Origin: Datnioides undecimradiatus
Taxonomy: Eukaryota; Chordata; Actinopteri; Lobotiformes; Datnioididae
Assembly (NCBI GenBank): GCA_008933995.1
Contig: WARS01000046.1
Location: 744,001 to 808,000 of the forward strand
Direction: 5' to 3'
DNA: 64,000 nt
Part shown: positions 13,401 to 26,700 of the stretch, one piece after another
How the letters are laid out: each line of letters begins with the position of its first letter
Position numbering within the stretch: position 1 is the stretch's first letter
Translations under genes and position numbers: made by a program
Notes under the pieces: model-generated
Databases searched by the model: none
Seen by the model: only the letters and a program-made list of their open reading frames with translations
Told to the model about the DNA's origin: nothing

Positions 13401-16400
13401 TTTGTTCGCTCCCGTTCACGATAACGCGGCGCAGTAATGTCCAGATTGGGAGAGCGACGGCGAGGCAGCGTGGTTCGTTCGCCTTCACTCAGTTTTAGGT
13501 GTTTTCTGCCAGAATCAGAGGGCGGACAGATGAGAGGAAATGCCTCCCCGTCCCTCTGCTCCCCATCACGCGATTCTTTTGTCTGATCCCGGTTTCATCC
13601 AGTTAATCATCTTTTCTTTCAACACCTCCTATTCTTTCATCACTTTAAATTATAATGGGAGTTGTCTGTGCGAAGGCCAGGTTTGGAATTTAAATTAACA
13701 GGTCTGCAGCAGCTCGGTCTCGCCCCCTATATCGAACGGCGAGGCACGACATGAATCCTGATGTATCACATTAGATTCCTCCTCACCTGACTTTGTCTGC
13801 TCCTGGATCGACCAATGGGAAGAGAGTTCCTTCTGTCAGACTGACAGGAGTCACTTTAGGTTACAATGAATATTCAGTTTTCACATATGGAGGAAGATAT
13901 GACACATTTAGTGATTCACTGTTTGACTAAATTATTGTTTTCCGTTGGGATTTGGGTGAAATGATGCATTTAATGATTTGCTTGTGTGCATCTGTGGTAA
14001 AACAGTGTCAGGTCTGTGTGTGCTGTTAATTCACCTCATATTTAAAGCAAAGTACGTGAAACATATACATTTTTAAAGAGATGGCCAAGCCTTTGTGCTT
14101 GATGCTAATGCTTAAGACAAGTAGTTACACATTCAGTTGCATTATTATCACCACAGTCATTACAAGTCTAGCATAGAAGTATAGCTTTAACTGCGCCTCG
14201 AGTGCAGTTCTTCATTTTATAACTAGCTTCATTGTATTATTGTGTTTTATTGTTTGAATATGCAGGACAACATGTTTGGTATTAATTATTTTTGTTTTAA
14301 TTGAATATATAAATTAAAATTTTAATTTCTATTAATGAAAACCCTACTGGGAATTAGCTATGTGATGCATTGTAGCATCTTTTAGCTCGTTGTTTTGGTT
14401 TTATGGCACAACCTTATGTGTTTTCCTTGACTCTCATTGCTGTTATTAGTGGTGTTTCCAGCTACAGCAGGTAACAACAACAATAAAACAACCTTTATTC
14501 CACATCCTCAGCACCACACAGCAGATTGGCAAAGTTAGCGTCTAGCATTCGGCGAAGCTAAAGAGACAGAGCTAAATGAAGAATCTGTTTCACTGTGAAA
14601 ACGCAAGCACATAAGCTAACACACATTATCAAAAGGTAATAATGTGTCAGTAATGTATTTACAGTCTGTTTTGCTGCCCCAGGGGCCAAAATAATGAACT
14701 AATACAGATTTAATAACTAGCAATTAGTTTTATATAAGATTATGGACCTTAGGGATTATGCCTGCACAAGCAAAACATTAGTGCAGCAGGTGAAACAGCA
14801 GTGAGGTAGTAACCATCCCTGGAACAAACTCTGCAATGTCCAGAAACAGTTTTTGAAGTTAGTCATCCCGAGTCCCGACTTTTGCCCGAAACCTATTTCA
14901 CCGCTGGTTTCACAAGCAAGGAATAGTCTTTGTGAGGAGCTGTGGGAGCAGAGGGCTTCGGGCAAGCGGTCGATCAGAGAGATCTTGATGTTTCGTGGGG
15001 TTTCACCACGGCCCGGAGGACGCCAGGCACCGGCCCATCCTGCACGTCTCTAGGATCACAGGAGTGTTTCAGGAAACCCTGGGGGGGACGGCTGCAGTGG
15101 TCATTTTGACTGCAAATTTTAAATTAGTTTTATTATTGATGATTGATCTGTTGACTCAAATGAATCGATTTAGTTTTAGTCTATTTTTAATGAATACATA
15201 TCACAAGATTTTCATTGACTACATAGATTTTGTTTGTTTATAGTTGTTTTATTGTGACAAAAAGTCTCAACAATTGATTGTATTAATAACATTACATTAC
15301 ATGCTCATTATTTGTAGGTCCTGCAATTTACTGATGTTCCTGAATGCCTCATGTCCAGGCCTCTGCTGTTACCGTCCGTGTTTTTTGCTCAGCCGAGGTA
15401 CTTTTGCAGTAACCTTCATTACAGCAGCTAATCACCAGCTGTAGGTCTAAACTTACACCACTTGTGCTTAAGCACACGACTTTCTTGGCAATCCCGCGGC
15501 TCGTTCACACACTGTTTTCTTAGCTTAGCTGCTAGCGATGGTTTAATTGGAAAGCGTGATGCTGTAGTTCTAAAACAGGTAACATGCTTCTGTGTAGTGT
15601 TTATGAGGATTAATTGATAGTGTGCATCTGCTGCAACTACCCACAGCTCCACAGACAGATATTCATGCTTACCCCCACTTGTCCCTCCATCTCCATTGTA
15701 TTAATTCAGTGTCTCTTTCACCATCACGTCATTAAAAACGATTTCTTTGTAGTTTTTGTAAACACGAGTTAGTTTTTATTTAATTGTCGTGTCCATTTTT
15801 GCCCGTGAAAACCCCCGAAGGGTGATGAAAGCTGTCGCTCAGTGACATTAACGCTGGCCTGTTGGCAGGACTAACAGGAGTGCACTGGTTTGCGAGTGTT
15901 TGAGCAGGCTGGGAGAATTTCAGTAAAATGCGAAAACCGTTTGCTTCTCCGTTCCAAATTAAGCCCAACAGTTTTACAGATGCATATTTGTGTCAGAGAC
16001 AGTCCTCGCGGTCATTATCCTGCCAACAGAAAAGCTTCCTCCACCCTGTGACCCCCACCAAGGCTGGCAAAACGCAAGATGTCGTGGCGCATTACACGTG
16101 AATCACTGTGATTTTTCCACTCTTTCTTCCATTGAGATGAATTTCTGTGAGGCTCCATTCATTTTTATGGATCTATGTCACTGTAGTCAATGCACTGAAT
16201 GGTTTTTTTTTGTTTTTTTTTACAGCATTACAAACGCCATCCTCCTGTGTAATGAATAATGGTGGCAAGTTTCATTTGACATTACAGCAATTTCCCTCAG
16301 CTCTAATTGTCCTTGGAAAGCAGCAATCATTGCACACTATAACAGAAACCGTTCCCCATTCATCAGCAGGCATAATAAGCTTTATTATAGTAACAATGCG

Positions 16401-19400
16401 AGCGCTCTTTCTCTATTCTCTGTCAAGGACAATGAGATTGTTTGAAGTATTTTTAGAAATGTGTACAGATGACTGCAGCGAATGTGAACGCCTGACAAAG
16501 AGCAGCGAGAGAGTTTGGATCTGAACCGCAGCTGAGGAAACACTGCGCCAACATGGAGGATATCAGACAAGTGTGACGCTCAAACGCCGACGCATCCACT
16601 TCCTGTTATTAACCACACCAGCAGCAGGTCAACTAGTCAGCTTCCTGATCATCACTATGCTGCAGACTACTGTATGAACTGCTATGACGTTCATGTCCCC
16701 CAGAGGATGAACCACTTTGTTTATCCCTTATTCTCATCTGGTGCCGTTATCAAGTCAACGTTTGTCCAGTTTCACCAGATATCTCCAAAGTCATTCCCAT
16801 CAACCTCTGCTCCACTTATGTGTAGTTCTGTTGGCTGACGTTAGCATGCTAGTAGGCTAAGCTAAGACGATGTGCGTACAATGAACATGTTAGCATTTAA
16901 AATAACAGCAGTGCCTTATTACAGCCTCACGTAGCTGCTAGCATACTCGGAAACCACAAAAGTTGTACAAATGGAGATTTCAAGACCTTGTATCAAACAA
17001 TTAAAAGGAAAAACTGTGTGGTACTCGTAGCTTTGATAACAGGAACTGAGCATGAACGGGCTCCATACAGCTTGACACAACAATAAGGTCAGAGTGCGTC
17101 GCAAAGTCATGGCGGTTGTTTAAATCTTAGGAAGTCGAAGGAGGGCGGACTCAGCAGCGTTTTATCAGAATCATGAATAAATCCATCTGCGTCTGAGTCG
17201 TCTCTTTCAGGGATCCCATTACCTGTGAATCTCCACAGATGTAAAACACCATGAATACTAATAAAACGCCGCTGTTCGTATCCCTCGCTTGTTTTGACGT
17301 ATTGATGTCTGCGATTGGTTTCTGCAGGAGCTGGAGCAGCAGTTCGAGAGGGAGCGGCTCTCGCTGGAGGAGCAGAAGACGCTTCTCAGGCAGCAGCTGG
17401 ACGAGATGAGAGACGAGCTGACCTCCAAACTCACCGCAGCCAATGAGGAGGTAATGACACCTAGAACTTCACTGTGCACTGATGTCAGATCAGTGAATAC
17501 CTTTAAAAACATGTAAACTCCCTGTGGTTTCTTCAATATCAACCATATACCCAAAATAATGAATATAGTAGTTTTAGTTTAGTGTGTGGTGAAAGTGCTT
17601 TCAACCTGGAAACAAGGTCAGGAAAGACATCCCAAGGTCGATGCAGTGATCACTGTGGGCTTTTCAGATACATCAAATGATTGTTAGCAGATGGGGTTAA
17701 TTAGTTGTCTTGGAGTCAGTAGATCAAGCACCTGCACGGGTTCAGATCCAAGTTTTATACTGTCAGTCAGATCCAGTGGTATCTGGTTGTAATGATGCAC
17801 GTCCTGGGGCTGCTTAGCAATATCTGAATAAATCTAAAAAGACACCAGCGTGACAACACTAATCATGGCAGTAAATATTGATTATGATATGTCTAATTTT
17901 GCCAAATTTAACTGCTCCTATTGTGCATTTGCTTGCAGCGTAACAGCGAGCAAGCAGGGAGGTCAGGGTCAAAGGGCAGAGGTGGTGGCTAATTAGCAAT
18001 GCTAACAACGCCGGCGGTGGCAGCGAACTACCGATCGGTATTATAGTTCAAAAGGGTGGTCTGAGGTATTTTTATTATGCTGGATGCAACAAAACTGCAA
18101 ATGAATCCAGTTTGTCATTCATCATCGTGGCAGCATGTGGATTGGCTGCTGAGTGGGGACGAGGTGGCGTCACTGCGAGCCACAGAGAAGGCTGCTAACA
18201 TTGTGTAAGTTGTGTTTTTGACAAACTGTGTATAGGAATCAACTGTGAGCTTTAGGGTCTGTGTCTCCCAGCTGGGTTTGGGTCTTAAACGTCTCAGCTC
18301 TGCATAGGTCCAGGTCCCAGCTTTGGGTTCGGTTCTGGGTCGCCCACTTGGGTTTGAGTTTCAGAGTTCACCCTTGACCTGCTGATGAAGATCATGTGAC
18401 ACGTCTGAAAGCTCCGCAGCAGCCACAAAAATATGGGATTGTCTCGCAAACTATTAATTTTGTTTGTTTTTGTTTATAATTTCTCGCTCGTTACTCTGAA
18501 CTTCTTGCTGTTTGTGTCCCTGGAGTTCTCTGCTCCCCTTATAGCACGTGCCTCGAATGTTAAATAGCATTTACCATTTGAAGGATGAAGTAAACAGTAT
18601 TTTCCAGTCATATTACCAGCTGAAGAATGAGACGAGGGTCACATCCAAATGTGCAGCTCCCATCTTTCTTAAAGGACTCATTAACATTCCCTGTGAGGAG
18701 AGCAAACTGATTAAAACCAAATGTAGCTTAAGAGTTATAGCTACTCAACATCCCAAATGTTGCAGAGCACCTAAAGGGCTCATAGCGTTTTTAATTATAT
18801 TATTTATTAATAACATTTATCCTTTTAAACCAACAGCTCGAAGTCTGTGCTGTTGTTGGACCTGACACTGCACCTGAACGGCTCGGCCCAGCTGCAGAAA
18901 GGCGTTTTTAGAGCAGTTAGGAAGAAATGATATTGTTTTAGAATAAAGCCGAGTGTTTCGCCGCTCCACTCAGCACAATGCAAAGACGTACGGCAACACA
19001 AAGCGGAGTCCTGCTATGAGCCTTTGGTGCAACTTTACCATCACCTGTTGGTCATTTTTCCTAAATTTAAGGTATGAAAACTTGTTTCCTGTTTAGTTTC
19101 AGATTAAATTTGAGCCATTTTAAGTGAAAATATGAATAAATGTGGTGTTTCTATTAAAATGCACAGGGGAGGACAAAAAAAAAGCAAAGGTTTGTTTAAT
19201 CCTCATTCATTTCTGAAACGGGCACAGTGTTTGTTGTTGTTGTTCGTGCACTTCATCCACACTTTTCCTTTGTTTAACACTGAGGCAAATGAACATCTGA
19301 CAGCAAAACTACGTTGCCACATTAGCAAGTGTGGCGAGCGTACGGGCCCGGCTCGTTTAAAAATCAGGAGCAGAAATGGTTATTGAATGCATTTTTGATG

Positions 19401-19878
19401 GAAATTCCACTTGGCTGAGCAGAAAATGCTGATGCAGTTTCAAGGTTGCTGCCACGCTGAGATTCAGCCTGAAGTGCAACACAGTGGAGGGGCGTGGGAT
19501 GTGGTTTGGCTCCCTGTCTAACTCCGCCTGAATGTCTGCCTGTCTCACCTCCAGAGGCAGGTGACCCGGCTGCAGGAGGAGGTGCAGCAGGGGGAGCGGG
19601 ACATCGGGACGGCTGAGGGACAGATCTCCACACTGAAGGAGGCGCAGGACAAACTGCTGGAGGAGCCACGCCATCAGGCCCGGCTGAGAGAGACCAGCAA
19701 CCTGCTCACTGCCCTGCAGGTCAACAAGCAGACACACTTGTTTATTGTATACTTGTGAGGACGCTCATTAATACAATGCATTCTGTCTCCCACATATCTG
19801 ACCGTATCCATCACTGTAACACCAGCTTAAGGCTCATCTAAATGGTTTAACTTCAAGCCTGAAACCAGGTTTTAACTT

Positions 19879-19918
<40 letters not shown>

Positions 19919-20574
19919 TGCGTCTTCCTATGACTTGTTTACAGTTTGATCCAAAGTCTAAAATGCAAAGTATCTAATTTACAACGATATAAAACAGAGG
20001 AACACTGCAAATACCATATTTAAGGTGACTGCACCAGTGACTGATTGGTTAATCGTTTAATAAGGAAAAGCTTTAATAATCAACTTCGCTGGAATCTCCT
20101 AGTCATGTCAGTCGCATTTGACGAGACGGATTTGTCTGGCTTTGAAGGACTTTTAGTAATACCACTGCTTTTGGATTGACACTGCCGGCAGCAGACATGT
20201 TGTGTCGGCTGCTGGCGGTGTCACTCCAAAAGGCTTTAACCTTTTTTCACGCTACAAAGAATCCCCAAAAGTTTTCAGGGTCGCCTAAAGAGCTGGATTC
20301 TTGTCGGGGCGGAAACCTCCAGCTGCATTTAGACTATGATGGCACACTAACACTTTCCTGTGAGACCTGCCCGTCTGTCTGCCTGTCTGACCATCTGTCT
20401 GTCTGACTGCCTCACAGGGTGAAATTCCAGACCCAAAAGCGTCAGCATGAAGCCAAACTCTCATCACCACCAAAGAAGAAGAAAGCATAGATATGATGGC
20501 TCTGGAGTTGAGCTGAAAATGGACTGGAAACACTCTGTGGTAGGTGTTCATGTGTGTTCAGGTAGGTGTAGGTG

Positions 20575-20605
<31 letters not shown>

Positions 20606-20740
20606 TGCGCGCACATCAGGGAAAAAGAGTGTAACACCTCTATTGTCTTGTCTTTTCACAAAAGGGAGAGCATGAAATTAAGACTGGATGGGAAAAGGAA
20701 GTCTGTCTGTTTCCCTATTTTTGTTTCCCACACTTCGTAG

Positions 20741-20789
<49 letters not shown>

Positions 20790-23700
20790 CATCTGACTCA
20801 AGGTATTGACCGTGACAGAGCATTATCCTCGGCGGGCTCCGCAACTCCTCAGCTCAATCCAGTGTTAAAGCCCCCAGCTCAAAGTCTCCGTTAACGTCCA
20901 CGGACCCTTTTTGAAGTGTTATTATTCAAAAACCTCGGAGAATGAAATCGACTGTTTTGAGGTGTGAACCGATGCACTTTTCACACAGTAGAGTCGGCAG
21001 CCTCCAAATGACTCTGTTAGAGTTTATCACGGCATTAAATTGCATCTTAATGGTGGAAACCGCAGAAAGCTTTTCTACGTAAAAGAGGGTTTTTGTCTTT
21101 TTCATGCCGAGTGCCCGAGTGCTCTGACGTCTCTTTATTGTTTTACATCACTTCTGCTGTCGTGTGATGATTTAATTGACTTTTTAATTGACTGACTTTT
21201 CCCCGGTCTGCAAGAGCTACAGACAGCGACTCCTTACGCTGTCCAGACACTACCAGTGGCATGAGTGGACGCACTCGTAATTCAGCTTGTTGGCGAACAC
21301 CGTGGGAGGATAGGTGGTTAAAAAGCTGCACCAGGGTCGGTTTGTTTCCAGTGTCCCAGTTACGCTGGATAATCCACAGAACACATTGTCAACTGTTTTC
21401 ACCAGCACTGTATTTTTATTTTTTATTTTTTTTACGCTTTTGAAAGTAGTTCAAGTGAAAGCTGTTCGCAGTGAGGTCTGTGGATTAACCGGAGTAATTG
21501 GGACACTTTCTCTGCAGAGAATTTGCTGTTTTAAAGCAGTTTTTAATGCCGTGCACATCGCAGAGCGCTCCATTCGCGTCGCCTTCACTGGCGTGAAGGT
21601 AATGCCCAGCGCTGATAGAGATGATATCTGCTTGCGTGGTTCACCAGTGGACAGGAAGGGCTTTTGTGGTGAAGGTAGAAATCAGACAATTATCTCTGAC
21701 ACGGACGCATCATGAAACGACGGTCTCCTGGGCTCAGACATGGTTAAAGGTCATCCCTCGAACAAACAACAGCTGTTTGTAGCAGTTTTTTGCGTCCAAG
21801 TGACATTTTGCAGGTTAACCTCAGCTGTAATGCGTCGCTGGTCGTCGGGAACGTCGCCTAAATGTCAGTGTCTGTTGACGCCAGAGATGAAGAGAGCCTG
21901 TTCGGTCCTGTCCAAAGGTTCCTGCCACAGCGGATCCACACTGACAACCCTTCATTACAAATGTAGATATAGAGACCACTGTAACGCAGATTACACAAAA
22001 CCGTTAAAGCCTGCGTAATATTGTTTTTTACTCATTTTAATGCAAACGTGCAGGTTAAAGATTAAGATTAAGAATTACCAATTTGCAGAGTTGACAGCGG
22101 CAAGGTAGGATAGGCATAAAACAACAATAGATTTGGATTTGGAGGAGGTAAACAAATGATCAATATGGACAATGTAAACAACATGTACAGGTAGTACAAA
22201 TTGTTCACATCTGACCTTTAAATAGTCCAGATACTCATCATTAAAAGTCTTCAACTCGGGCCAATAGAAGAACATCTCTGCTTTGAATTGGGCTCTTTGA
22301 CGACTGTAGGGGCCTCTGGACCCCGTGGGACCTGGAAATAAGCCTGGTCTGCTCAGTGATACATGGTCTCAAATGCTGGATAAATAACACCAAACTAATT
22401 AGGGCCCGAAAGCTTTAGAGCTAAGTGAGAATGGACTGAGAGTTCACTGACCCTTACGCAGTTTATATGAGCTCATAACTCAGACTGTCAGAAGAGTTTG
22501 AGTCATAAAACCCAAGTTTAGCCTGTATTAAATCGTTATTATGCCACATAATGTTTCTAATGTACTGTAATTTGTCTGATGGAGGCCTTTTTGGCTGATA
22601 TTTGACTAATATTTAACCTTCAAAAATGCTAATATAACTTCTCGTCGGCCAATGGGTGACATCATAGTGGCTCCATCTACTTCTACATGCAGTCCGCTTG
22701 TCCCAGAGTGTATCCCCGTTACTTACTAAGCCTTGTTTCCACTGCACCGGTCTGCTCAGCTCAAGACGACTCCACTCACTTGTGGCGTCAGGCGCTTTTC
22801 TGATTTTCATTGTTTCCCTGTCAATAAAGGCAGGGTTCCCAGCTGGTCGTCATGGCAATGACAAGTGACATCATCTTCCAAGAGCATTTGAGGAAATCGA
22901 AGGGACGCTGGCGACTGACACTTCATACGCTGCCGTTTGTCGCAGCAAAGAGGCAAACTTTGCTTCCGAGAAGGCTGAAAACGACGGGAGAGTTTGGGAA
23001 AAACCTGCATCAGAGTGACGGCGTTGAGACGACTCTCTGGTCTGCAGCGTGTTTGAACCTCCGCCAGGATGAGACCAAAAAAAAAAAAAAAAGCCAACAA
23101 AGAACAGTCGAGCTGAGCTGTGTGTCGTAACATGCAGCGGAGATGAAGCGTTAGCTGACAGGAGTATTTTTCAGTTGTATATCCATTCAGCACACGTTTT
23201 GATCACTCTTCTTCAAGGACTCTTGAAGAATATGGGGTAAAAGACCACTGACATACCTCCATACCTTTGTTTATTCTGCTAATGCTCCAGCTCTTTAGCC
23301 TTTCCTCACTCTCGGAGCCCATGAACATGTTTGCTCCTCCATAGGCTTCTTGCCTGAGCTGTTTGTGTGGCATTATCTTGAATAAGCATCTTAAATAAGC
23401 CTCAGATCAGGATCCTAAAATATACAAAGAAAAGGTTTATACTGACTTCGTGATCCCATCTGTTTCAAGCTAAAGGAGAGACTTCTGAGAAGCACAGAAA
23501 CAGAGGGACAATAGGTGTCAAGTCTTGCATCAAATTATAAAAGAATCAATGTTAAAACACCAGGAAGCAGCTTAGGAACCTCGAGCATCCTTCTTCCTCC
23601 TATCTCAGGAATCATCACAACCTAAATCTGTCAGCCAGCCTCTCTCCAGACGGTTGTTTTCTTTTTATACCTCCCCAGTCCTATGAAGGGTTTCTTTTTA

Positions 23701-26700
23701 TACCCTAATCATTGCAAGCACAACCTTCCCTCTCCCATCGCGCACTTAGCTAAACATGTAACTTCATCCGATCGCACCTGCTGTTTCACTGGATACTACT
23801 AGTCTGGGCTGTTTCAAGCAGCGGTTTGAAGAGGGGTCTGCAGATTACATCCAATATCTGATGTGACAAAAGCACAAACACAACAGGAAACAGCATTACG
23901 CGCAGTGACGGGATGACATTAATGACTAAAAAATGGCTGCATCAAAGACAGATTAGGGAGCGCCTGTCCTGATTTTCTCTCTGCTGCGCTGACAGGCCGA
24001 CTGTGGCCAATTCAGTTTAATCACTAATGAATCTCATAATAAGAGTGGATCTGTAAGTGGAGGTCCGCGCGCTGTAGAAATAACAAGAAATAAGAAATAT
24101 AAAGCGGCGCACTCTCTCCCGAGCACCTGCCTATCTGTCATTAGTCCCCTCCTCTCAGTCGCCTCTTCATTACCTTTCATTCACCTTCCTTTGTCTCTCC
24201 GCACAGAGCGCTTTATTCTCAGGAGAACATCTATTCATTTGGTGGCTGGGGTGAGTACACTGTGGTTAGTGAGCCGTCTGAATTAAGGAGGCTGGCTTTT
24301 AATCCCTGTTTCACAGCGGAAACAGACGGTTTCTCTGTGATAGCGTAATCACGGAAAGAGCTCCCGGGATTACCAAATGAATAGAGGCGGTTCAGCGGAT
24401 CAGGAGACTAAAGCGCAGGCAGGGCCGCGCCCGTTTGTCATGGTCGTACAGGAGCTCTTGAGGAGCACGCTGGGGACCTGAAGCCTTTGTCTCCTGGTCC
24501 TGTCAGTCATCATGACCTGGTGTGTAAATGGTTGGATGGGTTGGGACACTCATGGTCCCCAGAAGATGAAGAATGATGATGCTTTTGATACAAACTCCTA
24601 ATCTGAGTCACGCACAGGTCAAAGTTTCACCTGCCCTGTAAATATCTCAATATTTATTAGATTCATTGGCATGTGTCCAAACTTTGATGATCCTCTGAGT
24701 CTTCTGCTAACCCAAAACATGTTGTTGTCATGGAAACTCTTGGAAGATTTGCCACGAGATTTGCAGACATGATGATTGATGAACTGTGTCATAGAGCGCC
24801 ACCGTCAGGTCGAACCTTTAATACATTCAATATTTAGTTTCATCTCCAAATAACTGGACAAATAGTTTGCATCAGCCTCAGCTGGTTTGTGTTTAGTGCT
24901 AATTAGCCTGTTAGCTACATATTACGTAAGATAACATTAGCAACTTTGTCAGCGCAGAGAGTACCGAGACAAATAAAATGTCCACCCAAAGGTGCGTATT
25001 CATAATCCAATCTGTGTGAATATGCTGAATATGCTGAATATGCTAAGACATATTAGCTATACCAAAGATGGAACATGGTCAACATTATCTTCTAAACAGC
25101 GGTCTGTTATCATCGCCACTGTGAGCATGCTAGCATGGTGATGTTAGCATTTAGGTAAAATCACCATTGTGTCCAAATAGAGCCTTACAAGAGCCTAGCT
25201 AGCAAGACTGGACTGACTTTGGGTTAGGGGATGTTAGCATTGTGGCGTTAGCATCTCAGTCTCTAACGTGGCTGAAGACTCTTTGTCTTGTTGCAGCCTG
25301 ATCTAGTGTCAGTTTGCAGGAACAAACAACATAAGTCTGACAAAATGCTATAAATGTAATTACTAATTGTCTTTGTTAGGTAGCTATAACAAGAGTACGC
25401 TCCACGAGTGGGAGATTACCCAGGAAACACTTCTTTCTCATGGATGTTGAAATTCAAGTCCTCTAAGAGAGCAGCGGCACCGAAGCTCCTGCGAGGTGGA
25501 GCGCTGATTTCCCCGCTGAGTGCTCAGGCAGCTCAAACTGCAGAGCAGAGTTTTGTGTGAGAAGCCGCCAGCACGTTTCGTCTACAGTGATATTTGCGTT
25601 TGGGAATATGCGTCTAAACTCTGTACGTCTGCCCGCGATCCGACATTGACATTGACAAGGTAAACAGCAGAAGGACAGCTAATATTTAATTACCCTCATT
25701 ACCACATACAGTAGCTCTAATCCCATCTGAGTGTTTGTGAGAGGCTTTTATTAGAACGAGACTTTGAACGACATGAAAATACAGGATAACTGGTGGTTTT
25801 TGAAAGTTGCAGCACTTTGTTGAAGCTCAGTAAATCATTTCCTGGTCCTTCTTGTTTGAAGCCATTGTTCAGATCTGTCAATATGTTTTCAGGGCCGTCT
25901 TTGTGAAGCTGCCGTGCTGTGAAAATAAACAATAATAATTTTTAAAAATGATAAAATGACTGACTTATTTAAACTGTATAGGAAGCTGTTACCAATGACG
26001 GCGTCGGCTCATTTATATGGTTATTTTAAATGGAGTGAATTATAATTTCTGGGAATCTGTGGGTGTGTTAAGTCACGAACAGTGTTTTACATCTCAGCTG
26101 GAGACTAACTGTGACTTCACCTTTGTTTCTATCAATGGTGGAAAGTAACTAAGTACACATACTCAAGTATTATACCATTTTAAAGTACTTTCTTTTGAAG
26201 TATTTCCATATTTTCGTTGCTTGGTAATGTTCTACTTCTTGTCTGCATTTATCAGTACTCTGCTACATTCACTAGTTACTTTACAATTTAATATTGAGCT
26301 ACACACAATATGTCAATTAATTCAAAAGAAACACACACCAGCCTCAACATTAAAGTACTATTCAATAACATAATGCAAATTATTCTGAAATGCACCATTC
26401 TGCATAATCAGTGCTTTCAGGTTCTTTATGTATTAAGTTTTGATGAGTATTTCTACACTGCAGTATTGCTATTTTTACTTATCTAATACATGTCAGATAC
26501 ACTAAAGAGACGTGCCAGGTGGTGATGAGACGTAATTATGGGCCCGTAACTGCGTCGCACACGTGATCAGAGGGATGCTGAGCACACGCAGGTCCACATG
26601 CATAAAGGCATATACCTGGGATGAGCATGCGGGCCTTATATCTAATAGCACAGACGGTAAAACGCAGCCAATTATTCCACATTTTATCAGGATGTGTCCT

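Larger units (their letters stand above)
7647..17327 (+). other. intron (longest in window)
   Basis: 9.7 kb. Holds an AGTAC-family repeat at 10874-11160, a GC/GT repeat at 11600-11631, a GATG/AATG-rich tetranucleotide tract at 12224-12274, and a teleost repeat around 16675-16960. The stretch 16090-16520 is free of repeats and of low CpG, and might be a conserved non-coding element. No further gene seen. Confidence 0.7.

Noticed and set aside
17735-17760. GGTTCAGATCC, resembling a tRNA B box
   Set aside because: No matching A box, no acceptor stem and no cloverleaf in the surrounding bases.
22852-23130. Open frame starting MAMTSDIIFQEHLRKSKGRW
   Set aside because: Ends in an A-run, overlaps a long antisense frame, and has no recognisable family; not supported as a gene.
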